Below are positions 54,283-63,438 of a stretch of DNA of 64,000 nucleotides, one piece after another (position 1 is the stretch's first letter; each line of letters starts with the position of its first letter). The stretch comes from Gammaproteobacteria bacterium. GTDB taxonomy: Bacteria; Pseudomonadota; Gammaproteobacteria; Ga0077536. A program made the translations under genes and the position numbers. The stretch is taken from the NCBI GenBank assembly GCA_024235015.1, contig JACKNG010000005.1:1-64000 (forward strand), read 5' to 3'. Under the pieces are notes generated by a model, which saw only the letters and a program-made list of their open reading frames with translations, was not told the DNA's origin and ran no database searches.

Positions 54283-55725
54283 ATGCATATCAAGAAATAC
54301 ACCGACTTCGACTTCAGTCGTCGTGCCTTCATGGAGAAGACCGCGCAGGGTTTCGGCACCGCCGGCATTCTCAGCGCACTGTGGCCGCTGATGGCCGAGT
54401 CCGGCGATACCTGGGGCGCGTACCCGGAAGAACTGACCGACATCGAGGCCTACACCAAGGGCAAGGTCAAGGTCGGTGACGTCATCAACAAGGACAACGT
54501 CGAGCTGGTCCAGGACCTGATCGACCCGATGCTCTACCAGGAAGTCACTCAGGACGGCCGCGAGTTCTTCATCCTGCCGACGCAGACCAAGCTCGAAGAG
54601 CAGTTCCCGCCCTTCTACCTCGATGCCACCCTGAAGAACCAGGGCATGGCGCAGTTCGATGCCACCGGCAACGTGTGGACCAAGGACGGCAAGCCGTGGA
54701 TCGGCGGCCATCCGTTCCCGAACGCGCAGACCGGTGAAGAGGTCATGGCCAACGTGACCCTGGCCTGGGGCCGTCACGACGCCGACATCTTCGCCATGCC
54801 GACCTACGCGCTCGATACCGAGGGCGAGATCCAGTACGAGTACCACTTCGTGTGGGCCCAGCAGCAGACCATCGGCCTGGTCCATCCGGACAACATGGCC
54901 ACCGGTCCCTACCTGCCCGGCAAGGAAGACATGCTGCGCTTCCAGTCGGTGTGGTTCACCGCGCCCAACGACATCAAGGGCACGGCGTTCATGAACGAGT
55001 GGTACTACGACCAGACCAAGTTCCCCGAACTGTACGGCTACCTGCCGGCCTTCAAGCGCGTGCGTCGATTCCCGACCAACCAGCGTTTCGAGCCGCTCGT
55101 CGCCGGTATCAACCTGTTCCTCTCCGACGCCTGGGCCGCTGGCGACCCGATGCTGACCTGGGGCAACTGGAAGATCGTGCACCGCGGTCCGTACCTCGGC
55201 GCCATGCACCACAACTGGCGTCCGGACATGCCCAACTGGGAGCACCCGACCCACGCCGGTCCCGCGGGCAAGTCCTACTACCGCGTCGGCAAGTCGTTGC
55301 TGCCGGAGGTCATCGTGCTCGAAGGCGAGCCCACGGGCTTCCCGCGTGCACCGCTGTCCAAGCGCCGCGTCTACTTCGACGCCCGTAACCTCATGTACCC
55401 GCAGGCCATCTCCTACGACCGTCGTGGCGAGATCTGGAAGTCCTTCGAACCCGGTTTCGCGTACTACGACACCGATTACAACCAGAAGAACTACCCCGGC
55501 ATGCCGGACTACGGCAGCCACGTCAAGAAGGCCACCGACGGCCGTTCGGAGTGGAGCTGGAACTGGGTTATCTCCAACGACATCCAGTCGAAGCGTATTA
55601 CGCGCTTCTGCCAGTCGGAGACCTGTCAGGGCGGCTGGAAGTCCGGTTGGGACAACCAGGGCAAGGCCGAGGACTTCATCAACAACTACATGACGCAGTC
55701 GGCCATGCGCCGCCTGGGTACCTGA
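54283..55725 (+). CDS. DUF1329 family protein, exported by a twin-arginine leader (copy 2)
   Basis: This 480-residue paralogue of the gene at 52139 has the same Tat motif (FSRRAFMEK) and nearly the same sequence through most of its length, including long shared blocks such as GTAFMNEWYYDQ and AAGDPMLTWGNWKIVHRGP. Differences concentrate near the leader and around residues 395-415, where this copy has three extra residues. The near identity points to a recent tandem duplication or gene conversion. A strong terminator follows 24 bases downstream, so it is probably a monocistronic transcript. Confidence 0.86.
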   Translation: MHIKKYTDFDFSRRAFMEKTAQGFGTAGILSALWPLMAESGDTWGAYPEELTDIEAYTKGKVKVGDVINKDNVELVQDLIDPMLYQEVTQDGREFFILPTQTKLEEQFPPFYLDATLKNQGMAQFDATGNVWTKDGKPWIGGHPFPNAQTGEEVMANVTLAWGRHDADIFAMPTYALDTEGEIQYEYHFVWAQQQTIGLVHPDNMATGPYLPGKEDMLRFQSVWFTAPNDIKGTAFMNEWYYDQTKFPELYGYLPAFKRVRRFPTNQRFEPLVAGINLFLSDAWAAGDPMLTWGNWKIVHRGPYLGAMHHNWRPDMPNWEHPTHAGPAGKSYYRVGKSLLPEVIVLEGEPTGFPRAPLSKRRVYFDARNLMYPQAISYDRRGEIWKSFEPGFAYYDTDYNQKNYPGMPDYGSHVKKATDGRSEWSWNWVISNDIQSKRITRFCQSETCQGGWKSGWDNQGKAEDFINNYMTQSAMRRLGT

Positions 55726-55748
55726 TACCTCGGGTTACCACTGTCACG

Positions 55749-55784
55749 AACCGCGGGACGGGCAACCGTCCCGCGGTTTTTTTT
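55749..55784 (+). terminator. Strong rho-independent terminator after DUF1329 copy 2
   Basis: A perfect 13-base stem (AACCGCGGGACGG / CCGTCCCGCGGTT) with a GCAA tetraloop is followed directly by eight Ts (55777-55784). This is a textbook intrinsic terminator for the plus-strand gene ending at 55725 and insulates it from the halogenase gene downstream. Confidence 0.95.
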
Positions 55785-55888
55785 CGCCTGCCGCTTGACC
55801 GGCATCAGGCATACGCGATCCGTCTCCGACGTCGCCGCGTATCCCCCTGCGCTAAGCTTGGCCCTTCCCCACGAGCGCACGACCCGAC

Positions 55889-57412
55889 ATGACTGAACCC
55901 ACTAGCCCCTCGCGCAGGATCCTCATCGTCGGTGGCGGCACTGCCGGCTGGATGGCGGCCGCCCTGTTCGCGCACGCCTGGCAGAAGCGTGGCTTCGACA
56001 TCACCCTGCTCGAATCCAGCGCCATCGGCACCATCGGCGTCGGCGAAGGCTCGACGCCCAAGATGCGGCGTTTTTTCGAGCGTCTCGGCGTCCCCGAGGC
56101 GGAGTGGATGCCGGCGTGCAACGCCACCTACAAATGCGGCATCCGTTTTCCCAAGTGGGCCACGCGCAAGGGCTACGAGAGCTACTACCACCCGTTCTTC
56201 TCGCACGACGACGACGCCACCATCCGCGCGTTCTTCAACAACGTGACGCTGCGCAACCGGAATTTCGACGTCCCCGCGCATCCCGACGCCTTCTTCGTCT
56301 CCAACTACCTGGCCCGGCAGCGCCGCGCACCGCTCGCGGAAGCCGGCACCGGTTACGCGGCCGATTATGCCTACCACTTCGACGCCAGCGGCATCGTCGA
56401 ATTTCTCAAGGGCTTTTCCGCCACCCACGGCGTACGCCATGTCATCGATACCGTGACGGCGGTCCACCGCCACGAGAACGGCGACCTCGCCGGCGTCAGC
56501 ACCGAGCAACACGGCGACATCGAGGCCGATTTCTTCGTCGACTGCACGGGCTTCGCCAGCCTGCTCATCTGCAAGACCCTCGGCGTCCAGTTCGATTCCT
56601 ACAAGGACATCCTGTTCAACGACAGCGCCGTCGCGTTACCCACGCCGCACGACGCCGACGGCAGCCTGCCCTCGGAAACCCTGTCGACCGCGCTCAAGTA
56701 CGGCTGGGTGTGGAAGATCCCGCTGACCAACCGCTTCGGCAACGGTTACGTCTACTCTTCGTCCTACATTGACCAGGATGCCGCAGAAACGGAACTGCGC
56801 GCGCACCTCGGCCTGCTCGACGCCGACGTCGAAGCTCGTCATCTCAAGATGCGCGTGGGGCGTGTCGCCCACAGTTGGGATCGCAACTGCCTCGCAGTCG
56901 GCCTGGCACAGGGCTTCATCGAGCCGCTCGAGGCGACGGCATTGATGATCGTGCAGGACACCGTCGAGACGTTCATGCAGCGCTACGAACAGGGCGGCTT
57001 CTCCGACCGCTACCGCGCCGACGTCAACGAGAAGATCAACCTGATTTTCGACGGCGTGAAGAACTACGTGTTCATGCACTACAAGTTGAACAGCCGCGAC
57101 GACACCGACTACTGGATCGACAACCGCGCCAATCCCCACGTCGCCGACGACGTGGCGCGTATCCTCGAGGTGTGGGACAAGGGCGGCGACCTCCTCGGCG
57201 AGCTGCGCAACCAGGCCTCGCGCCTGGTCTACAGCCCGACCTCGTGGTACTGCATCCTGGCCGGCATGGGACGTTTCCCGCGCGCGCCGAAAAAACCCAA
57301 GCGGAAACTGCAGGTTGCCGATCCGGCCGATGCCAAGCGCTACTGCGAGGGCCTGGCCCGCCATTTCCCCGACCACCGCGCGGCACTGGCGCGCTTCGCC
57401 GCGAGTGACTGA
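55889..57412 (+). CDS. FAD-dependent halogenase of the tryptophan-halogenase family
   Basis: This 507-residue protein has the FAD-binding GGGTAGW (15-21), catalytic lysine Lys82 in TYKCGIRF, the halogenase hallmark WVWKIP (273-278) and IEPLEAT (344-350) near the catalytic Glu region of PrnA-like enzymes. These enzymes use FADH2, oxygen and chloride or bromide to form HOCl held by the active-site Lys. There is no NRPS/PKS or flavin reductase gene nearby, so the substrate is unknown. It lies alone between a terminator and the convergent small secreted protein gene. Confidence 0.92.
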   Translation: MTEPTSPSRRILIVGGGTAGWMAAALFAHAWQKRGFDITLLESSAIGTIGVGEGSTPKMRRFFERLGVPEAEWMPACNATYKCGIRFPKWATRKGYESYYHPFFSHDDDATIRAFFNNVTLRNRNFDVPAHPDAFFVSNYLARQRRAPLAEAGTGYAADYAYHFDASGIVEFLKGFSATHGVRHVIDTVTAVHRHENGDLAGVSTEQHGDIEADFFVDCTGFASLLICKTLGVQFDSYKDILFNDSAVALPTPHDADGSLPSETLSTALKYGWVWKIPLTNRFGNGYVYSSSYIDQDAAETELRAHLGLLDADVEARHLKMRVGRVAHSWDRNCLAVGLAQGFIEPLEATALMIVQDTVETFMQRYEQGGFSDRYRADVNEKINLIFDGVKNYVFMHYKLNSRDDTDYWIDNRANPHVADDVARILEVWDKGGDLLGELRNQASRLVYSPTSWYCILAGMGRFPRAPKKPKRKLQVADPADAKRYCEGLARHFPDHRAALARFAASD

Positions 57413-57481
57413 AACCGACCCTGGCGCTGCACCTATCCCCGGCGCAGGAACCGCAGCCGCGCATGGTGCGCGGCACCCGCC

Positions 57482-57985
57482 TCAATACTGGTCACGGAAT
57501 TCCGGGATCTTCTCGCCCGGAAACCACCGGTCGACGTCGCTCTGATCGAACAGGGTTTCCTGTGCATCGATGCGCCAGGCACCGTCGGCCGCGGTGACCA
57601 GGGTGTAGAGTTCGAACTCGGTCGTACCCTGGTTGTTGAACTTATCGCGCGACTTGAGCACGTTGGGCACGATGGCATGACTGGCGCAGGCGGCATCCTC
57701 GGGCGTCGCCTGGGGCGGACGGATGTCGATGCCGAAGATGTTGACCTCGCCACCCTCGTAGAACAGCTTCTGCAGCGCGGCCCACTCGCCCCGGCTCTTG
57801 CCATCGGTCATCTTGGCGGTGACGTAATCGTAGGCATCCTCGAAGCGATGGTCCTGCATGGCGACCAGGTAGCCCTCGACCGCGGCGCGCGGCCCGGCAC
57901 CGGCAGCGCAGGGTTCGGCGTTTGCCGACAGGCCCGTGGACAGGCCCGCCACTAGCAGCGTCATCGCGACGATCAGCTTCTTCAT
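57482..57985 (-). CDS. Small secreted protein of unknown function
   Basis: This 167-residue protein has a Sec signal peptide (KKLIVAMTLLVAG..., cleavage after about residue 23, SANA). The mature part contains AVEGYLVAMQDHRFEDAYDYVTAKM, resembling the helix of NTF2/SnoaL-like or DUF4878-like periplasmic proteins, and ends in a beta-rich region. The ATG at 57985 follows a strong GGGGAGG site. It is convergent with the halogenase gene and starts 32 bases after the P450 stop on the same strand, so it may be in the P450 transcript. Confidence 0.75.
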   Translation of the reverse strand: MKKLIVAMTLLVAGLSTGLSANAEPCAAGAGPRAAVEGYLVAMQDHRFEDAYDYVTAKMTDGKSRGEWAALQKLFYEGGEVNIFGIDIRPPQATPEDAACASHAIVPNVLKSRDKFNNQGTTEFELYTLVTAADGAWRIDAQETLFDQSDVDRWFPGEKIPEFRDQY

Positions 57986-58017
57986 GCACGACCTCCCCAC
58001 CGCGTGGTTCGCGGCCA

Positions 58018-59445
58018 TCAGGCTTGTACGCGCCGGTGCAGGCGCACATTCAGGTTGACCGGCCGCATGGCGAAGGCGAGTTGCTCCTCGACGGCCTGGC
58101 GTGGTGACGCGAATTCGACGTCGAAGTTGCGCAGCAGCATCGACAGCACGGTGCGGATCTGCAGCAAGGCCAGGTTACGCCCCGGGCAGAAGCGTGGCCC
58201 CGTGCCGAACGGCAGGAACGTGGTGGTGTCGTGCGGCTCGGTGCGTGCGTCGTCGTGATGCATCCAGCGTTCCGGGTCGAACGTGGCGGCGTGACCGAAG
58301 TTCTCGTCGCGCGTGGCGATACGGCGGTTGAGCAACATCACCACGGTGCCCCTGGGGATCACATGGCCGAGCATCTCGACATCCTGCAGCGGCTCCATGG
58401 CGTTGATCGGCGCCACCGGCTTGAGCCGCATCGCCTCGTTGTAGAACGCCTCGACGAAAGGGAATTCGTGGGTCTGTTCGATGGCTTCGGCGATGGGCGC
58501 GCTGCCCAGCACGCCATCGACCTCGGCACGGGCGCGCGCGCAATGCTGCGGATACTCGAGGAGGTAGTTCACCGTCCAGGCAATGGTGTTCGCCGTGGTG
58601 TCCTCGCCGGCGAGCAGCAGGGTGCACACGTTGGCGAAGACGTCGGCATCGGAGAAGCCGATGCCTTCGGCCTGCTGCGCCGCGATCATGGCCTCGAGAA
58701 AATTCGTCGGCGCCTCGAACAGACTCGGATCGGCAGCCATGCGCCGGTGCACTTCCTGGATGATGTCGTCGACCTGGCCTTCGAGTTCGTCCAGCGCGTG
58801 GTCCAGCGCACGGTCGCGAGGCAGGCGCAGGTAGCGCCAGTAGGCGAAGGGGGCGTTGACCCGCCAATTCAGGATTGGAAAGACCTTGTCGAGGTTGTGC
58901 TGGATGACCGGGCCGTCGGTCTCCAGGGTGTTGAAATCGATGCCGAACGCGAGCTGGGTGGTGACGTCGACCGTGAAGCGCATCAGCTCGCGACACAGGT
59001 CGAGCGTCGTGCCGGCGTCGGCTGCGCGCTCCCAGCGCCGCAGCAACCGCGTGGTGGTCACCTGCAGCTTGGGAAAGAAGGGCTTGAGGTGCGCGGTGTT
59101 GAGCGCCATGGCGACGATCTTGCGCTGCCGCCGCCAGTCGTCGCCCTCGGAGGAGAACACGCCCTTCAGGCGCATCTCGCGCGTCGCCGCCTCGACCGAG
59201 CGGGTACGGCGGAACATGTCCGGGCGCTCGCGGTGCATACGCTTGATGACGTCCGGGTCGGACACGGCGGCGAGCTTGCGCGGCCCGATGCGGAAGCGAT
59301 AGAGCGGGCCGTAGGTATCCGCCCAGCGCTCGAGAATGAGATGGAAGTGGTCGAAGCGCAGTTGCAGCAGGTTACCGAGCAGCGGCAGCCCCGGCGGGCC
59401 ATCGAGCTCGTCGTAACTGCGCAGAGAGGTCGGGACTGCAACCAT
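58018..59445 (-). CDS. Cytochrome P450
   Basis: This 475-residue P450 has the I-helix oxygen-binding motif AGEDTT (about 280-285), the K-helix ExxR in NEAMRLKP, the FDPERW meander and the heme loop FGTGPRFCPGRNLA with Cys420 as thiolate ligand. The PPGLPLLGNLLQL start is the Pro-rich hinge typical of CYP102-like or eukaryote-like class P450s, but no membrane anchor precedes it. Electron-transfer partner genes are not adjacent. ATG 59445 was chosen since the upstream frame has no conserved residues. Substrate unknown. Confidence 0.93.
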   Translation of the reverse strand: MVAVPTSLRSYDELDGPPGLPLLGNLLQLRFDHFHLILERWADTYGPLYRFRIGPRKLAAVSDPDVIKRMHRERPDMFRRTRSVEAATREMRLKGVFSSEGDDWRRQRKIVAMALNTAHLKPFFPKLQVTTTRLLRRWERAADAGTTLDLCRELMRFTVDVTTQLAFGIDFNTLETDGPVIQHNLDKVFPILNWRVNAPFAYWRYLRLPRDRALDHALDELEGQVDDIIQEVHRRMAADPSLFEAPTNFLEAMIAAQQAEGIGFSDADVFANVCTLLLAGEDTTANTIAWTVNYLLEYPQHCARARAEVDGVLGSAPIAEAIEQTHEFPFVEAFYNEAMRLKPVAPINAMEPLQDVEMLGHVIPRGTVVMLLNRRIATRDENFGHAATFDPERWMHHDDARTEPHDTTTFLPFGTGPRFCPGRNLALLQIRTVLSMLLRNFDVEFASPRQAVEEQLAFAMRPVNLNVRLHRRVQA

Positions 59446-59946
59446 TGCGAGTGCTCCCGTCGATGCACGACTGTAATGGGCAAGGCTTCGGATCGTAACA
59501 GGTTTGGCCCGCGCCAACGGGGTACGGCACGGCCCTCGCACGCGACGCGTGCCGGGCGCCCCGGCCGCCGTACTCGTCGGCGAGCGGGCAACGTCGGGCG
59601 CGCGCTGGTGGTGGCCGCACCGCGGTGCGTGCGGTGCACGGGTCTCGTACAACCGCGGTATCCGGAGCATCGCCGGGCCGCGGCGATCGGGTATAAATAG
59701 ACCGCCGCAGCGTAGCCCGGGACAGGTCCATTCGACATCCACTCAGGCGACGACGAGCGCACCGCTCGTCGCGCCGATGGCAGGTGGCCGGGCGGTTGCG
59801 GCACTCACTCGTCCATACGCCGCCGTGCGGACGGTCGCGATGCCCCGCGCACGGCGACGCCGGCCGCTGCGTGGCCGCAGGGCGTGGCAACCCGCAAGAC
59901 CTGGCACGGACTGGAACATGATCGACCCGAGGCCCGCGCCGCCGGC
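59446..59946. other. Divergent intergenic region, no gene recognised
   Basis: This gap of about 500 bases separates the P450 and the APC-like gene. Frames here look like chance frames. A TATAAAT box at about 59692-59698 could be part of a promoter, but I could not find a -35 element at the right distance. An in-frame GTG at 59884 could extend the APC-like gene by 21 residues. Confidence 0.45.
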
Positions 59947-61143
59947 ATGATGCTCAACGCCCTGCTCGTCGCCACCGGCGCGTTCGTCTTGCTCCTGCTG
60001 CTGCGTCCGCGCGTGCGCGGCAATCGCACCTGGCGCGCGACGGTCACGCCGCTGGCGTCGATCATCGGCAGCGGTTTCCTCGTCCTCGCCCCCATCCTGC
60101 TGCGCGAATTCGGTGCCCACGCGGTCACCGCGATGACGGCCCTGTGCCTGGTCGGCTACGGCGTCGGCAGCGCGATCCGCTGCAACATCCGCGCACTGGA
60201 TGCGCGCGGTGGACGGCTGCGCCGGCGCGAGGACCTGCTCGACGCCGCGGCCTCGACGGCGCTCGCCTTCGCCTACCTGGTCTCCGTGTGCTACTACCTC
60301 AACCTGTTCGGCGCCTTCGCCGTGGGCCTCGCCGCGCCGGGCGCGACCTGGCCGGGGCGCGTCGTCACCACGCTCACCCTGGCCGGCATCGGCCTGCTCG
60401 GCTGGTGGCGCGGCCTCGACGGTCTCGAGGCCGCCGAGACCGTCACCGTCTCACTCAAGCTCGCCGTCATCGCTGCGCTGCTGGTCGGCATGGGTGATTA
60501 CGCGGCACTGCTGTCGTTGAACGGCGGCCTCGCCGCCAACCCGGCGCACCTCGACGCGCACGGGCTGCGCATCGCCTGCGGCCTGCTCATCACCGTGCAG
60601 GGCTTCGAAACCTCGCGCTACCTGGAGGAGAAATACGACGCCGCCACCCGCATCGCCAGCATGCGCCTGGCGCAGTGGTGGGCCTCCGCCATCTACGTCG
60701 TCTACGTCGGCCTGGCCGTGGCGGTGTTCGACGTCGCCGACGTCGGCACCGAGGAAACCGCCATCATCGGCATGACCGCGAGCATCGCTGCCATCCTGCC
60801 CTACATGCTGGTGGCCGCCGCGCTCGCCGCCCAGTTCAGCGCTGCCGCGGCCGATACCAACGGCTGCGGCGGGCTGGTCCGCGACTTGACCCATGCGCGC
60901 GTGTCCGCCCGCCTCACCTACGTCGGCCTGGTGACCGCCTGTATCGCCTTGACCTGGGCCGCCGACATCTACGCCATCATCAGCTATGCCTCGCGCGCCT
61001 TCGCCTTCTACTACGCCCTGCAGTGCGCGCTGGCGACGCGCCTGAGCATCGCCGATCAACGCCACCCCCTACGCAGCATCACCTACGCCGCGTTGACCCT
61101 CGGCATGATCGCGGTCCTGGTCCTGGGCCTACCGGTCGAGTGA
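59947..61143 (+). CDS. APC-superfamily-like polytopic membrane protein
   Basis: This 398-residue protein has about ten to eleven membrane segments. ASIIGSGFLVLAP near the N-terminus resembles the unwound first helix of amino acid/polyamine permeases (usually a G-S-G-x-x motif), and TVQGFETSRYLEEKY matches the conserved helix-6 region (GFE) of APC transporters. It is shorter than typical permeases of 12 helices. Substrate is unknown. Start: ATG 59947, with GTG 59884 as an alternative. Confidence 0.7.
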   Translation: MMLNALLVATGAFVLLLLLRPRVRGNRTWRATVTPLASIIGSGFLVLAPILLREFGAHAVTAMTALCLVGYGVGSAIRCNIRALDARGGRLRRREDLLDAAASTALAFAYLVSVCYYLNLFGAFAVGLAAPGATWPGRVVTTLTLAGIGLLGWWRGLDGLEAAETVTVSLKLAVIAALLVGMGDYAALLSLNGGLAANPAHLDAHGLRIACGLLITVQGFETSRYLEEKYDAATRIASMRLAQWWASAIYVVYVGLAVAVFDVADVGTEETAIIGMTASIAAILPYMLVAAALAAQFSAAAADTNGCGGLVRDLTHARVSARLTYVGLVTACIALTWAADIYAIISYASRAFAFYYALQCALATRLSIADQRHPLRSITYAALTLGMIAVLVLGLPVE

Positions 61144-61209
61144 GGTGAGCGTCGGGGCGACCGCGGCGCGCCGGGCAGGCCGGTCGCGCGCGCGGCGCGT
61201 ATCGCGCCC

Positions 61210-62169
61210 TCAATCGTCGAGCCCGCCGAAGCGACGCCGCAACTCCGGGCCCGGCGGCGGCAGCGGCCCGTCCGCATCACACAACACCGCGCTCGCCTGT
61301 GCGCTGGCGGCGGCATGGACGCGCCGGTAGAGCATCGTGACCAGCGCGCGCGCCGCATGGCCCGGCCAGTCGGCCGGCAGCAGTTCGCCGGGCAGGTCGG
61401 CGCTGCGCAGCAGGATGCGCCGGTATTCGTGGATCAGCAGGACGCGCAGGCGGAAGGCCGTCGCGGCCGGGCACGACGTGGCCGCGAGCAGGTCCGCGCA
61501 CGGTGCGAAGTCGGCGATGAACGCGTCGAGGCGCTGGCGCGCGTCGCCGAGTTGCCAGGCGTCGGCGATCTGCCGCCGCAAGGGCGCCAGGGTCTCGGTA
61601 CGGGCGCGCCACGTGCTCACCCGTCCGCCGAGTTCGAGTTCGTCGAGAACGTCGGCGAGCGCCTGCGCGTCGGCACGGGGATGGGCGAGGATGCCCGGCG
61701 CGAGCGAACCGAAACCGAGCCAGGCGAGGCGCTTGCGCAGTTCCTCGCGCGGCGCGGCATCGAGCGCCGCCGGCATGACCAGGGTCCAGTCACCGTCCCA
61801 GCTCGACGGCGCGGCGGCATAGATGCGCTGCGCGGCGCGCGCGTACTGGCGCTGACCGAACGGCGTCAGGCGGTAATAGCTGCGACGCCCCCGCTGCACG
61901 CCACTCAGCCAGCCGTCCTGGGCGAGGCGGAATACCGCCGTGCGCACCTGGCGCGCGTTGAGACCGAAACCGGCCAGGACGTCGACCAGGCCGCCCAGCC
62001 ACACCGCGCCGCCCTGCGCCGAGACGACGTCGCCGAACAGGGTGATGACGAGCGAACCGGCGCGCGGCGGCGTGGCTGCGAGCAGGGTGTCGAGATGGCG
62101 GGCGAGCGCTTGCTCGTCGCCGGCCAGCGCTGCACTGCCCGCCCGGCGCGTGCCTAGCGGGGCGGCCAT
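61210..62169 (-). CDS. paaX: PaaX-family transcriptional repressor of phenylacetate degradation
   Basis: This 319-residue protein has an N-terminal winged helix (about 60-105, with ARQVRTAVFRLAQDGWLSGVQRG), a middle PaaX-like domain and a C-terminal region with LIHEYRRILLRS. PaaX in E. coli represses the paa genes and is released by phenylacetyl-CoA. The ATG at 62169 gives a slightly long, Ala-rich lead. It follows paaE in the same direction, with a 174-base gap that may hold its own promoter. Confidence 0.9.
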   Translation of the reverse strand: MAAPLGTRRAGSAALAGDEQALARHLDTLLAATPPRAGSLVITLFGDVVSAQGGAVWLGGLVDVLAGFGLNARQVRTAVFRLAQDGWLSGVQRGRRSYYRLTPFGQRQYARAAQRIYAAAPSSWDGDWTLVMPAALDAAPREELRKRLAWLGFGSLAPGILAHPRADAQALADVLDELELGGRVSTWRARTETLAPLRRQIADAWQLGDARQRLDAFIADFAPCADLLAATSCPAATAFRLRVLLIHEYRRILLRSADLPGELLPADWPGHAARALVTMLYRRVHAAASAQASAVLCDADGPLPPPGPELRRRFGGLDD

Positions 62170-62343
62170 CGCCGCCTGCGTCCGGTGGGCTGTCCTGCCA
62201 TCGACATTCGGGGCTCGCTGGTTTCTCGGCCGCTGTCGTTCGTTGCTCGTCGCTCACGGGCCAGGCACGCGGACCACGCCTCGCGGGGCGTCTCGCGACA
62301 GAAGTCCCGCGCGATTCGTCCCGCTCGATGGCGGCCCGGCAGA

Positions 62344-63438
62344 CTACACGGCGCGATCGAAATCGACCGTGACCTCGTCGCTGACCGGGTGGGCCTGGCA
62401 GGTGAGCACGTAGCCGGCGGCGACCTCGTCGGCGTCCAGCGCATGACAGAGGTCCATCTCGACCTCGCCCGCGGTCACCCGCGCCTTGCAGGTCGCGCAG
62501 GCGCCGCCCTTGCAGGCGTAGGGCAGGTCGACGCCGGCATCGAGCGCGGCGTCGAGGATGTTCTCGCCATCCGGGCTCAGATCGAGCTGCGTGGCGCGGC
62601 CATCGACCCGCACCGTGACCCGGCTGGTCCGGCCGCCGAACCTGCGCGCCCGCTCGTGGTGGCGCGCGACCGCCGCCGCGGCGTCCTCGGCACTGGCGCC
62701 GAACAGCTCGTAGTGGATGCGCGCCTCGTCGATGCCGCTGGCACGCAGTCCCCGCGAGACTTCCGAGATCATGCCTTCCGGCCCGCACAGGAAGAACTCG
62801 TCGACGGCGGCGAGATCGAGCAGGTTGCGACACAGCGCCGCGCCCTTGCGATTGTCGATACGGCCGTTGAGGATGTCGGTGTCACGCTCCTCGCGGCTGA
62901 GCACGTGGATCAGCTGGAAGCGCGCCATGTAGCGGTTCTTCAGGCGTTCGAGCTCCTCGCGGAACATGATGCTGGCGACGCGCTGGTTACCGAACAGCAG
63001 GGTCACCTGGCTGTCCGGTTCGCGTGCCAGCACCGACTTGACGATCGACAGGATCGGCGTGATACCGCTGCCGGCGGCGATACACAGGTAGTTGCGCGCT
63101 CGTGTCGGGTCCAGCGCACTGGTGAAGCTGCCCTCCGGCGCCATCACCTCGACGACGTCGCCAACGGCGAGCTGCTCGTTGGCGAAGGTCGAGAAGCGCC
63201 CGCCTGGCACTGCCTTGATCGCGACGTCCAACCCGGGCTCGTCGACGCCACTGCAGATCGAGTAGGAGCGGCGCACGTCCTCGCCGTCGATCTCGCGACG
63301 CAGGGTCAGGTACTGGCCGTGCTGGAAGCGGAAACGCTCGCCGAGTTCGGCGGGAACGTCGAAACTCAGGCACACGGCATCATCGGTGAGACGGCGCACG
63401 CGCGACACGGTCAGGGGATGAAACTCGTTCACAGGCAT
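62344..63438 (-). CDS. paaE: Phenylacetyl-CoA epoxidase reductase subunit PaaE
   Basis: This 364-residue flavoprotein has an N-terminal FAD domain (RFQHGQYLTL, RSYSICSG), an NAD domain (AAGSGITPILSI, FLCGPEGM) and a C-terminal plant-type 2Fe-2S domain with cysteines in CKGGACATCKA and a final LTCQAHP. PaaE passes electrons from NADPH to the PaaAC oxygenase that epoxidises phenylacetyl-CoA. ATG 63438 overlaps the paaD stop by ten bases and fits the family N-terminus. Confidence 0.94.
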   Translation of the reverse strand: MPVNEFHPLTVSRVRRLTDDAVCLSFDVPAELGERFRFQHGQYLTLRREIDGEDVRRSYSICSGVDEPGLDVAIKAVPGGRFSTFANEQLAVGDVVEVMAPEGSFTSALDPTRARNYLCIAAGSGITPILSIVKSVLAREPDSQVTLLFGNQRVASIMFREELERLKNRYMARFQLIHVLSREERDTDILNGRIDNRKGAALCRNLLDLAAVDEFFLCGPEGMISEVSRGLRASGIDEARIHYELFGASAEDAAAAVARHHERARRFGGRTSRVTVRVDGRATQLDLSPDGENILDAALDAGVDLPYACKGGACATCKARVTAGEVEMDLCHALDADEVAAGYVLTCQAHPVSDEVTVDFDRAV

